Below, in pieces: positions 1 through 5,741 of a DNA stretch of 6,564 nucleotides (within the stretch, counting starts at the first letter, position 1; the number at the start of each line of letters is the position of its first letter). Both the position numbers and the translations under genes were made by a program. This DNA is from DATAPE01 sp034667525 (GTDB lineage Bacteria > Actinomycetota > CADDZG01 > WHSQ01), in assembly GCA_034667525.1 (NCBI GenBank), contig JAXDJO010000065.1, positions 1-6,564 of the forward strand, given 5' to 3'. Below the pieces are notes generated by a model, which saw nothing but the letters and a program-made list of their open reading frames with translations, had not been told where the DNA came from and did no database searches.

Positions 1-458
1 GGGCGAGCACATTCGTCGAGACGGTGGATTGTCCCCCGATCGTGGAACAGTCGCGTTCGTTTCTCGAGGCTATCGACTACTACGGTCTGGTAGAGATGGA
101 ATACAAGCGGGACCCACTGGATCACGAGTTCAAGCTTCTGGATGCGAACGCCCGGACGTGGGGCTACCACAGTCTCGGCCCCGCTGCAGGGGTGGACTTC
201 CCCTCCTTGTTGATGAGAGATCAACTTGGACAGCCGGTGGAACGCGTGAGTGCGCGCTCGGGCGTGCGGTGGATCCGGCTAGTCACCGACATCCCAAATG
301 CCGTAGTGGATCTAAGGAATGGTCGGATCCGCGCGCTGGATTATCTGCGCTCTCTGCGCGGGATCGACGTTGAGTCGGTCTTCTCGTGGCGGGATCCCGC
401 ACCAGGGTTGTACGAAGTGGGGCTCCTTCCATACCTGCTAGTGAAACGCGGGCTGTGA
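1..458 (+). CDS. ATP-grasp carboligase-like protein, C-terminal part (5' truncated)
   Basis: The open frame enters from the left edge (first full codon at 3) and ends with TGA at 456-458, leaving 151 residues. The stretch EMEYKRDPLDHEFKLLDANAR (about residues 31-51) matches the end of an ATP-grasp fold, where an acidic residue and an asparagine in a pattern like LLEINPR hold the metal-ATP. Here it reads LLDANAR, with Asp in place of the usual Glu. The following GYHSLGPAAGVDFP is also typical of the CPSase-like, predicted carboligase branch. Such enzymes join a carboxylate to an amine or thiol through an acyl-phosphate. The substrate cannot be told from this fragment, because the N-terminal and central domains lie outside the window. 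The gene faces the deacetylase/oxidoreductase operon with 62 bp between stop codons. Family assignment is fairly sure; the pathway is inference. Confidence 0.8.
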   Translation, partial: ASTFVETVDCPPIVEQSRSFLEAIDYYGLVEMEYKRDPLDHEFKLLDANARTWGYHSLGPAAGVDFPSLLMRDQLGQPVERVSARSGVRWIRLVTDIPNAVVDLRNGRIRALDYLRSLRGIDVESVFSWRDPAPGLYEVGLLPYLLVKRGL

Positions 459-465
459 TCAGCCC
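450..465 (+). terminator. Short hairpin over the stop codon of the ATP-grasp gene
   Basis: GGGCTG (450-455), loop TGAT, CAGCCC (460-465) form a perfect 6-bp stem that includes the TGA stop. There is no T-run after it, so it is at best a weak or Rho-assisted terminator between two convergent genes. It may be chance. Confidence 0.25.
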
Positions 466-520
466 GAACGAGGATCTCAGGGCCCTGCACACTCGAAGCG
501 AAGGCGCGTCGTTGGGCTGT

Positions 521-1984
521 CTAGCTGCCGGTGCAGGATTCGGCTGCCCCGTGCGTCGCATAGCGCACTCGGGCGCGCTTGGCGGCCGGACCGTCGATCT
601 TCCATCCTGTCGGAGTCGGCTTGAGTTGCGACGCGCCTCTCTGACGCCACCAGGCGCTGACTTCGCGCGGTAACGCCCACCAAACCGATCGATCCTTTGC
701 GAATGCCTGAAGCAGTTCCTGGTAACTATCGACCACTCGCTGGTCGTCGGCATAGTCAGGATGAGTAATCAGTAGGGCCATACCGTCACGGTCGCGGATA
801 TGACGAGCCTTATCGACCCAGAGGGACGCATCCGCCTGCTGCAAGATCGCAAACAGCGTGTGGTCTTGGGGAAGGGTTATCGGTAATTCGACCATCGATC
901 GGTTCATGAAGGGGAGATAGCTGCAGGAGCCGCCCGGCGTCGGCTCGTACGGATCTGTGTCCGGGTAGGAGGTGTCGTAGTCGAGCCCCAGCCGTGGCAT
1001 CCATTCCCATACCCGATGTGTGGCCGGGGACCTGAACCCAACCGCTCCCCAGCGGGCGGCATAGTCGCGCATGGCCGGCAGACGCGTCTCGAACGTGCGA
1101 AGCGACTCCAGGTCCCGACCGTCGTGGTGCAGGCCATGCAGACCTATCTCACAACCTTGCTCCCGTAAGTTGTCGAGCACGGAGTCAGCAACTGTGTAGC
1201 GCTCGGGCACGATGTTCCATGAAGAAGTGCGCCCCGACTCTCGCTCGATGTCGCGCAACAGGTCGATGCTGTCGAAGCCCTTTTGCGTGTCCACATCGTG
1301 CGTGAGCACGAAGCTCCAAGAACGACCATCGGGCCAGGGATCTACCCACGGCACCGGGCCCCCCGTTAGCCCTACAACCTGGTCGAAGAGCCAGTCGAAT
1401 AGGTCGTGGAGCCCATCCTCGATCGGCCACGCAGGGAATGTTGCCCGGCCCTGTATCGAGGCGAACGCGCGGCGCATCCTTATCTGCATCGCCCGGGGGA
1501 TCGCGGGACGAGCGTGATAGTAAGCGTGAACCATCGCCACCCTTACTCTGGCGGAGAGTCCAAAGCGCAGGTGTTTGTAGCCTTCAGACCAACAACGCAC
1601 CATGGTCTCACCGGGATCGAAGGGGAGGACCACGTCATCGGTTCTGCTCCCCCAGATGTGCGCTACCACGCTTCCCGTCGTATCAACGATGGCATCGTTG
1701 GGCTTCCATCCTGCGCCCTTCGACACCAGAAACGAGGCGACGGCGTTGTCGGGTAATACTCTCCCAAAGACGACGGCTGGGCCCATCTTGTAACCGCCGT
1801 GCAGCCCGAGGTGCTCCTGAGCATCGGCCCGGGGCCACCAGAGGGTTCGGCCCGAATCGGCATCATGGATGTGTCCAAACAGCCCGTCTTCCTCGCCGGA
1901 GGTTGCGACCGCATCAGCATCCTGCGAGTAAGGCACCCTGAGGTAGTCGAAGAACAAGAACGGGTGCGAGCCGGCGAGCTGCAC
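521..1984 (-). CDS. Polysaccharide deacetylase (NodB-like) family protein
   Basis: This 487-residue protein has a C-terminal half that reads as a NodB-type metal-dependent deacetylase (carbohydrate esterase 4-like). The visible motifs are THDVD (228-232, catalytic Asp and metal Asp), HGLHH (283-287, the HxxxH metal pair), GFRSP (317-320, the Arg motif), LDYDTSY (334-340) and LITHPD (405-410, the late His motif), so the full active-site set is present. The first ~200 residues, beginning HPFLFFDYLRVPY, form an extra domain that I do not recognise. No signal peptide or membrane segment is evident, which suggests a cytosolic sugar or precursor substrate. The start is GTG at 1984, directly after the TAA of the upstream oxidoreductase. 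No Shine-Dalgarno sequence precedes it, so translation is probably coupled. The family is secure; the sugar substrate is unknown. The Lys/Arg-rich last 25 residues look like a disordered tail. Confidence 0.88.
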   Translation of the reverse strand: MQLAGSHPFLFFDYLRVPYSQDADAVATSGEEDGLFGHIHDADSGRTLWWPRADAQEHLGLHGGYKMGPAVVFGRVLPDNAVASFLVSKGAGWKPNDAIVDTTGSVVAHIWGSRTDDVVLPFDPGETMVRCWSEGYKHLRFGLSARVRVAMVHAYYHARPAIPRAMQIRMRRAFASIQGRATFPAWPIEDGLHDLFDWLFDQVVGLTGGPVPWVDPWPDGRSWSFVLTHDVDTQKGFDSIDLLRDIERESGRTSSWNIVPERYTVADSVLDNLREQGCEIGLHGLHHDGRDLESLRTFETRLPAMRDYAARWGAVGFRSPATHRVWEWMPRLGLDYDTSYPDTDPYEPTPGGSCSYLPFMNRSMVELPITLPQDHTLFAILQQADASLWVDKARHIRDRDGMALLITHPDYADDQRVVDSYQELLQAFAKDRSVWWALPREVSAWWRQRGASQLKPTPTGWKIDGPAAKRARVRYATHGAAESCTGS

Positions 1985-3190
1985 TTAGGGACTCGGTAAT
2001 GGGGTTGGATCTTCGGTACGGGCAGACTCGCCACCGACGTTGGCGCTGCGCAGTACTGCGTGGCTGGCGTACCAACTTCCCGATACAAAACGCATGATCG
2101 GACCAAAACTCCAAGCTGCGGGTGCGCCCAGGAAATGCAAACGTGGCACGGACGATTCGAGGCCGGGCCCCAAGATCGGATAGCCGCCGATCTGCCGAAC
2201 TGATCCGAGTAACTCCGGCGTGAGAAAGGGGTAACGGCTTATGTCGACCCGGTAACCCGTTCCAAGGAGCAGATGGTCCACCTGTCTGGTCTCGCCGCCG
2301 CTGAGACTGACGCGCAGGCCCTCTCCGGCGGGTCGGGCATCGACGATGGATTCACCTAGCCGGATCGGCACGTCGGTTAACCGCGGCACGAGCCAGGCTG
2401 CTCCCGCTGGACGGATCGAGCGTTGAGCCATCGGTCTCTGCATGCTGCGCGGGAAGCGCCGGAAGAGATCGGGCACAGCTACGACGCGAGATAGCCCCAT
2501 CGGGCCAACGTCAGTGGGGGCATAGACAAGCTTGGAATACCGGCCGAGCATGCGGTGGTATTTGCCACCATGCAGCCAGTTGATCCGATCCTTGCGAACA
2601 ACGACTTCTACGTCGGCGCTCGACTCCTTCATCAGCGCCGCGGCTTCCAGGGCGCTTTGCCCGCCACCTACGACCAACACTTTTCGTCCGGCGAAAACCG
2701 AGAGATCGCGGTGGTCCGCGGTGTGGGAAGCGAGCTCGGAGGGCAAGGCGTCGAATTGTGTCGGCCGCCACACGAAGGGTGCGATTCCCGCGGCGATCAC
2801 TAGGCGCCGAGCGCGTACGGTGTCGCCGTCGACAGTCAGCCGGAATCCGTCGGTGTCGCGCGATACAGCCTCTACCTGTCGCCGATCGACGTCCGGCGCA
2901 GCTTGTTGCTGAACCCACTCCCCATATTCGACGAACCGCTCCAAAGGTACGGGTCGCCCGAATCGGATTCCGGTGGCGGCTTGATAGGTGTCAAGGGACA
3001 AAGGTCCCTCGAACTCTGCGATACAGGTGGCCGGCCAGTTGGAACGAAGCATCATCCCTTGTGGCATGGTGCGCCAGAAGGACATCGGTTCGCCAAAGAT
3101 CCGGACGTCGACACCGGCGCGCCTCAGGTGGGCCGATACGGCAAGGCCATAAGGACCTGCGCCTACGATGGCGACGTTCGTTTCAGTCAT
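1985..3190 (-). CDS. FAD/NAD(P)-dependent oxidoreductase (flavin monooxygenase-like)
   Basis: This 401-residue two-dinucleotide-binding flavoprotein has an N-terminal FAD Rossmann motif GAGPYG (10-15) after the strand NVAIV. A second, NAD(P)-binding Rossmann motif GGGQSA (175-180) follows the strand KVLVV. A GTGY motif (310-313) sits where ATGY-type motifs lie in class B flavin monooxygenases and N-hydroxylases. The LRSNWPATCIAEF segment (48-60) is typical of the SidA/FMO-like group. It probably oxidises a small molecule or a sugar/amino-acid conjugate with NAD(P)H; the substrate is unknown. ATG at 3190 was chosen because AAGGA lies 5-6 nt upstream and the FAD motif then starts at residue 10. 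A longer reading to 3241 adds 17 unlikely residues. It is the first gene of an operon whose second gene begins at the next base after its TAA. No signal peptide is seen. Confidence 0.88.
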   Translation of the reverse strand: MTETNVAIVGAGPYGLAVSAHLRRAGVDVRIFGEPMSFWRTMPQGMMLRSNWPATCIAEFEGPLSLDTYQAATGIRFGRPVPLERFVEYGEWVQQQAAPDVDRRQVEAVSRDTDGFRLTVDGDTVRARRLVIAAGIAPFVWRPTQFDALPSELASHTADHRDLSVFAGRKVLVVGGGQSALEAAALMKESSADVEVVVRKDRINWLHGGKYHRMLGRYSKLVYAPTDVGPMGLSRVVAVPDLFRRFPRSMQRPMAQRSIRPAGAAWLVPRLTDVPIRLGESIVDARPAGEGLRVSLSGGETRQVDHLLLGTGYRVDISRYPFLTPELLGSVRQIGGYPILGPGLESSVPRLHFLGAPAAWSFGPIMRFVSGSWYASHAVLRSANVGGESARTEDPTPLPSP

Positions 3191-3238
3191 TGCGTTCCTT
3201 CTCGGCGAGGAGCAGAGGCTCCATCCCAAGCTGGGGGC

Positions 3239-3269
3239 CATATATGGTGATTTGTGCCGGAATCGTCAT
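3239..3269 (-). promoter_or_regulatory. Candidate promoter of the oxidoreductase-deacetylase operon
   Basis: Reading the minus strand, TATATG (3244-3239) could serve as a -10 box, with ATGACG (3269-3264) about 19 bp upstream as a poor -35 box. The leader to the ATG at 3190 would be roughly 40 nt. The match is partial. The site gains some weight because two palindromes cluster on it. Confidence 0.25.
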
Positions 3270-3275
3270 CCGGCA
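3255..3275. promoter_or_regulatory. Perfect 7-7-7 inverted repeat, possible operator
   Basis: TGCCGGA (3255-3261) and TCCGGCA (3269-3275) are exact reverse complements around a 7-nt spacer. The dyad lies 65-85 bp before the oxidoreductase start and overlaps the proposed -35 area. Its size fits a homodimeric repressor site, but no regulator gene is adjacent. Confidence 0.35.
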
Positions 3276-3574
3276 GCGTGTCGTGGCAGTCCTAGCTAAG
3301 TTGACGGCCGATCACCCCCAGTGCAGGATCGGCGGCGCGTCCACCCGTTGCCGATGGGGTAGGGCTTAGATCGATGCCCCCCGGCTCCTACCGATGCTTG
3401 CGGATTGACATTGTGCTTGAGTCGGTCACGAGACTACAGGCCGACCCAGGTGTGTATCCATAGTCCGTTTGGGGGATTGTCCACGTAGCCTCGTCTTACA
3501 TGTTCACGTAGATAAGGTGCTCGAGAAGGTGACTTGAGGTGAGACTGACTTCTGTCGGTGAATTGCAGAACGTG

Positions 3575-3642
3575 CCGGCTGGATGCCAGGGGGTAATGCA
3601 CGAATCGTGCCTGCCTGAGGGCAGCCGGACGATCAGCTGCCC
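3575..3642 (+). repeat. Nested inverted repeats upstream of tRNA-Lys
   Basis: CCGGCTG (3575-3581) pairs with CAGCCGG (3622-3628), enclosing a GCACG/CGTGC hairpin (3598-3602 and 3606-3610) and CTGCC/GGCAG (3611-3615 and 3620-3624). GGGCAGC (3619-3625) can instead pair with GCTGCCC (3636-3642), so at least two folds exclude each other. There is no T-run and no known RNA family was recognised. It may be a structured transcript, a terminator for something upstream, or protein-binding dyads. Confidence 0.35.
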
Positions 3643-3653
3643 CCTCCTATACT
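3626..3653 (+). promoter_or_regulatory. Candidate tRNA-Lys promoter
   Basis: TATACT (3648-3653) is a good -10 box (5 of 6 to TATAAT). CGGACG (3626-3631) is a weak -35 with a 16-bp spacer. Initiation near 3660 would leave a leader of about 20 nt before the mature tRNA. Confidence 0.4.
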
Positions 3654-3681
3654 GCGCGTTTCGCGGTGTCGGGCCAAGCGG

Positions 3682-3753
3682 GGGCCGCTAGCTCATCTGG
3701 CAGAGCACCGGACTTTTAATCCGGCGGGCAGGGTTCGAGTCCCTGGCGGCCCA
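3682..3753 (+). tRNA. tRNA-Lys (anticodon TTT)
   Basis: A complete cloverleaf can be drawn. The acceptor stem GGGCCGC (3682-3688) pairs perfectly with GCGGCCC (3746-3752), with discriminator A at 3753. The D stem is GCTC/GAGC (3691-3694 and 3703-3706). The anticodon stem CCGGA/TCCGG (3708-3712 and 3720-3724) encloses the loop CTTTTAA, placing anticodon TTT at 3715-3717 for AAA/AAG. The variable loop is 4 nt, and the T arm is CAGGG-TTCGAGT-CCCTG. The 3' CCA is not encoded and must be added after transcription. The gene stands alone, with no neighbouring tRNA, integrase or repeated 3' end that would mark it as an integration site in this window. Confidence 0.97.
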
Positions 3754-3808
3754 CTATTCGGCCTAGAGTTTCTTGGAACCGCCTGCAACTATCCTTCTCT
3801 ACTCGGTC

Positions 3809-4231
3809 CTATGGGAGCTGAATCACACCAAGTTGGCTGAGCATCGTGGCGGAGTCAACGGCTGACCAATGTTCCACGATTCTTCCGGCTTCGATCCGGT
3901 GGACGGCCACCGCCTTGACGTTTAGTTCATTGCCGGTCGGTGGTATCCCTGCGAGCTCGCCCTCGTGTTTTCCCACAGCGCGAAGGACGGTGACTACCTT
4001 GTCGCCTTCCGCAATTTGGTCCTCTATCTCATGCCGACCAGGTGTCCCGTCCCAGAACATCTTAAATGCTTGCTTTAACCCGTCGCGGCCGGACGTTAGC
4101 CCCGGAAAGGGAGGCGGATCGTGATTAAGGTAGTTCTCCGCGACGAGTTCGTCCATGGCATCGATGTTTCCTGCATCGATCTCTCGATAGAAGCGACGAA
4201 TCAGGACCTTGTTCTCATCCGGTGTTGACAT
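3809..4231 (-). CDS. SnoaL-like ester cyclase family protein
   Basis: This 140-residue protein has the size and pattern of the SnoaL-like / predicted ester cyclase family, an alpha+beta barrel in the NTF2-like fold. The N-terminal helix NKVLIRRFYREIDAGN (7-22) leads to ENYLNHDPP (32-40), then to PGRHEIEDQIAEGDKVV (64-80) and to a sheet ending HRIEAGRIVEHWSAVD (111-126). Members include polyketide cyclases and many uncharacterised small-molecule enzymes; which reaction this one carries out cannot be told. The start at 4231 (ATG) is preceded by AAGGGG 7 nt upstream. A longer reading to 4279 adds 16 residues without a better ribosome site. It points toward the tRNA gene and stands 238 bp downstream of the response-regulator gene, so it is probably transcribed on its own. 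No polyketide genes are nearby. Confidence 0.87.
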   Translation of the reverse strand: MSTPDENKVLIRRFYREIDAGNIDAMDELVAENYLNHDPPPFPGLTSGRDGLKQAFKMFWDGTPGRHEIEDQIAEGDKVVTVLRAVGKHEGELAGIPPTGNELNVKAVAVHRIEAGRIVEHWSAVDSATMLSQLGVIQLP

Positions 4232-4294
4232 TCGGCCGCCCCTTCTATGTCGACAGCTTGGCGACTCCAGACTACTCACTCAGCTTGGGAGGTG

Positions 4295-4300
4295 ATTCTA
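4295..4300 (-). promoter_or_regulatory. Candidate -10 box for the ester cyclase gene
   Basis: On the minus strand TAGAAT (4300-4295) resembles TATAAT and would give a leader of about 57 nt to the ATG at 4231. No recognisable -35 box precedes it, so the call is weak. Confidence 0.22.
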
Positions 4301-4469
4301 TGCGGCTAAAGCTCCTGCAGCGTCGAAGGAAATGCCCGCGCGGGTATGCAGTTGGTTGAGTTCCTGGCTGCCCACTCCCGCGTGGTGTGACTGACTTTGA
4401 TGGCGGTGATGGCAAGCGACACCTCCCAAGTCTCATCGACCTGCACCGGCATCGCCGTCTCGTGCGGAT

Positions 4470-4799
4470 TCACCCAAGGCGTAGATGGCAGCCTACAAAC
4501 CAACAGACGTGATGAGCCATCGGCACATAGCGCATTGAGGGCAAGGACGCTTGGTGGAGGTATGCACCAACAGTAAGGAGTCTTCTTTCGGTAGCGGAGA
4601 CGACAGCCTCAGTCCGATTCTTGACTCCAAGCTTTCGATAGATCACTTTTAGCTGCCTTCTTAGGGTTGACTGGCTTACTGTCGCTATCGCGGCCAACTC
4701 GGAATCGCGCAGCCCTTGGGAAGCAAGACGGAGCAACTGGATCTCTTGCTCATTCAATGGGCCAGCTTCGGCGGGAGCGCCGATCAACGCCGACGTCAA
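4470..4799 (-). CDS. LuxR/GerE-type DNA-binding half of a split NarL-family response regulator
   Basis: The reading frame codes for 109 residues. Residues 15-72, from LNEQEIQLLRLASQGL to KLGVKNRTEAVVSA, are a GerE helix-turn-helix domain, the DNA-binding part of NarL/FixJ regulators. The usual TVKxH of the recognition helix reads TLRRQ, so the common His is Gln. Residues after about 75 (VGAYLHQASLPSMRYV and onward) are not typical of the family, whose members normally stop just after this helix. The only start is TTG at 4799, with no ribosome site, overlapping the receiver stop as TTGA. The codons just upstream in this same frame read GRTVLDPSL, which is exactly the usual receiver-to-HTH linker. 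This therefore looks like the 3' part of one gene displaced by a frameshift rather than a natural separate protein. Coupled translation from TTG is the alternative. Confidence 0.75.
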   Translation of the reverse strand: MTSALIGAPAEAGPLNEQEIQLLRLASQGLRDSELAAIATVSQSTLRRQLKVIYRKLGVKNRTEAVVSATERRLLTVGAYLHQASLPSMRYVPMAHHVCWFVGCHLRLG

Positions 4800-5191
4800 G
4801 GAAGGGTCCAGGACCGTCCGGCCTTGACCGCTCGAAGACTGGCAGCCAAGTTCTGATAGGAGTTCATGCTCTTCAGTAGGAAGCCATTCGCCCCTTTAGA
4901 CAACGCTGAGCGAACATCGGCATCATCTTCGGACCCTGTAAAGATCACGACCTTTACTTCGGGCCAGCGATGGCAGATCGTCTGGGTGGCTTCGAGCCCG
5001 TTGCTCCGAGGGAAGTGGATATCCATCAGAACGACCTCAGGTCGGGCTGACTCGACCAGATTGATTGCCTCATTCGCATCCGTGGCGATCCCGAGCACCT
5101 CGATGTCGCTGTGGAGATGTTGGAAGAGGGCGGCGATTCCTTGTGCAAAAGAAACGTGATCGTCACAAATGATCACCTTGACGTTAGCCAA
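4796..5191 (-). CDS. Receiver-domain half of a split NarL-family response regulator
   Basis: The 131 residues form a complete CheY-like receiver. They carry the acidic pair DD (10-11) after VKVIIC, the phospho-acceptor Asp57 in VVLMDIHFP, Thr85 in VVIFTG and Lys107 in GFLLKS. It should accept phosphate from a histidine kinase, but none is encoded in the window. It ends ...AGRSWTLP with TGA at 4796-4798, immediately after the last receiver helix. A NarL-type protein would instead run on in one frame to a helix-turn-helix of about 210 residues in total, and that domain follows in another frame. The start is uncertain: TTG at 5191 gives the usual short N-terminus, while TTG at 5215 adds 8 residues and has GAGGGAG too close to it. 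It is divergent from the phosphoesterase gene. Confidence 0.78.
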   Translation of the reverse strand: MANVKVIICDDHVSFAQGIAALFQHLHSDIEVLGIATDANEAINLVESARPEVVLMDIHFPRSNGLEATQTICHRWPEVKVVIFTGSEDDADVRSALSKGANGFLLKSMNSYQNLAASLRAVKAGRSWTLP

Positions 5192-5277
5192 AGACCCCCG
5201 GCCCCCCCTCGTCAAGCTCCCTCAGCTGTCACTGCTCATGAGCGGATTCAGTCAACCCCATGACCGCTTCCCACCAG

Positions 5278-5307
5278 ATGATGGCCGCGTCCATCCAATG
5301 TTGTCAA
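5278..5307 (-). promoter_or_regulatory. Candidate promoter of the response-regulator gene
   Basis: On the minus strand a perfect TTGACA (5307-5302) is followed after 18 bp by CATCAT (5283-5278), 4 of 6 to TATAAT. Initiation near 5271 would leave a leader of about 55-80 nt containing the palindrome GCTCATGAGC (5234-5243). Confidence 0.3.
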
Positions 5308-5480
5308 TCAGCCTTGCTAGTGGATTGGCTGCGGACTCAGTGTAGGCACAAGCTTGACTCATCCAAGGCAACCGTCGGAAGACCCGAAGAATGGCAAGCA
5401 ACATTTTGGTCAAGAACCTACACATCGCAAAAGGCGCCATCTACTCATAACCCCGACAAGGGCGAGTACAAAGCAAGAGA

Positions 5481-5499
5481 GGGACGGAGTGAAATCCAT
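5481..5499 (+). repeat. 19-bp direct repeat, copy 1
   Basis: GGGACGGAGTGAAATCCAT recurs 132 bp downstream with one mismatch (A to G at the fourth base). The last 15 bases are identical between copies. It lies 242-260 bp before the phosphoesterase start. Confidence 0.7.
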
Positions 5500-5612
5500 A
5501 AGTTCAACCTCGCAGACGCGTCATCAGGTGGGTTTGACAAATCAGTGCTGGAGGTCTGAGGACATCCGCCCGTCTCGGCTATCGACGACCATGCTGGCCG
5601 GTACGTACGAAG

Positions 5613-5631
5613 GGGGCGGAGTGAAATCCAT
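5613..5631 (+). repeat. 19-bp direct repeat, copy 2
   Basis: GGGGCGGAGTGAAATCCAT matches copy 1 at 18 of 19 positions. It lies 110-128 bp before the phosphoesterase ATG. The 132-bp offset keeps both copies in one reading frame (GVKSI in each) and is also roughly 12-13 helical turns. Confidence 0.7.
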
Positions 5632-5691
5632 TCATAGGGCATCAGAGATCCGTAGCCCAGTCTCAATCCGAGTGTGTGGGCCAATACAACG

Positions 5692-5729
5692 CTGACGCGG
5701 TGCTGTGTCAGTCTTCGGAAGCCGACTGA
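5692..5729 (+). promoter_or_regulatory. Two mutually exclusive hairpins in the phosphoesterase leader
   Basis: CTGAC (5692-5696) can pair with GTCAG (5707-5711). The overlapping TCAGTC (5708-5713) can instead pair with GACTGA (5724-5729), which covers the first bases of the likely ribosome site GAGG (5728-5731). Stems are only 5-6 bp with 10-nt loops, so a regulatory switch is speculative. Confidence 0.2.
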
Positions 5730-5741
5730 GGCGTCAAGACT

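Larger units (their letters stand above)
3191..3681. other. Gene-poor region with several inverted repeats
   Basis: No convincing protein gene was found on either strand here. The stretch lies between the start of the oxidoreductase operon (minus) and tRNA-Lys (plus), so it should hold both promoters. It contains a 21-bp dyad at 3255-3275, a CCATATATGG palindrome at 3238-3247 and a second dyad GCCGATC/GATCGGC at 3307-3313 and 3327-3333. A plus-strand TTGACA at 3405-3410 has no good -10. CACGTAG occurs twice (3482, 3505), and three [AG]AGGTG words lie at 3514, 3526 and 3536. A nested hairpin-rich block follows at 3575-3642. Confidence 0.6.
5216..5741. other. Divergent intergenic region without a convincing gene
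   Basis: The stretch separates the response regulator (minus) from the phosphoesterase (plus). Open frames of 60-113 codons exist, but none has a good ribosome site, family resemblance or natural composition. It holds a minus-strand promoter candidate, a 10-bp palindrome at 5234-5243, a plus-strand TTGACA at 5534-5539 without a -10, a 19-bp direct repeat at 5481 and 5613, and two competing hairpins just before the phosphoesterase start. Confidence 0.55.

Noticed and set aside
283..753. Minus-strand 156-codon frame overlapping the ATP-grasp and deacetylase ends
   Set aside because: Arg/Pro/Ser-rich composition typical of an antisense frame in GC-rich DNA, covered by two well-supported genes.
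3405..3433. Plus-strand promoter from TTGACA at 3405-3410
   Set aside because: No acceptable -10 box lies 16-18 bp downstream and no gene follows closely.
3575..3660. Possible cobalamin-type riboswitch, because GCTGCCCC resembles part of that consensus
   Set aside because: The rest of the conserved core is absent and the downstream gene is a tRNA, not a cobalamin-related gene.
3682..3753. tRNA-Lys as an integration (att) site
   Set aside because: No integrase and no repeated copy of the tRNA 3' end was found in the window.
4306..4503. Minus-strand open frame of 65 codons (48 from the ATG at 4452) between the response regulator and the ester cyclase
   Set aside because: The GC-rich third positions are suggestive, but there is no clear ribosome site, no recognisable family and it overlaps the end of the GerE half. 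Not enough support for a gene.
5234..5243. Palindrome GCTCATGAGC upstream of the response regulator as an operator
   Set aside because: A 10-bp palindrome is expected about once per 1 kb by chance and no second copy was found, so it is mentioned only as context.
5260..5559. Plus-strand 99-codon frame in the divergent intergenic region
   Set aside because: No ribosome site, no family resemblance and an odd composition; most likely chance.
5354..5695. Plus-strand frame of 113 codons containing both 19-bp repeats, with GVKSIHRASEI faintly like the N-terminus of IclR regulators
   Set aside because: It starts only at TTG without a ribosome site, is rich in Arg, Ser and Thr without structure, and the IclR resemblance is about ten residues in an otherwise unrelated sequence. 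Probably coincidence.
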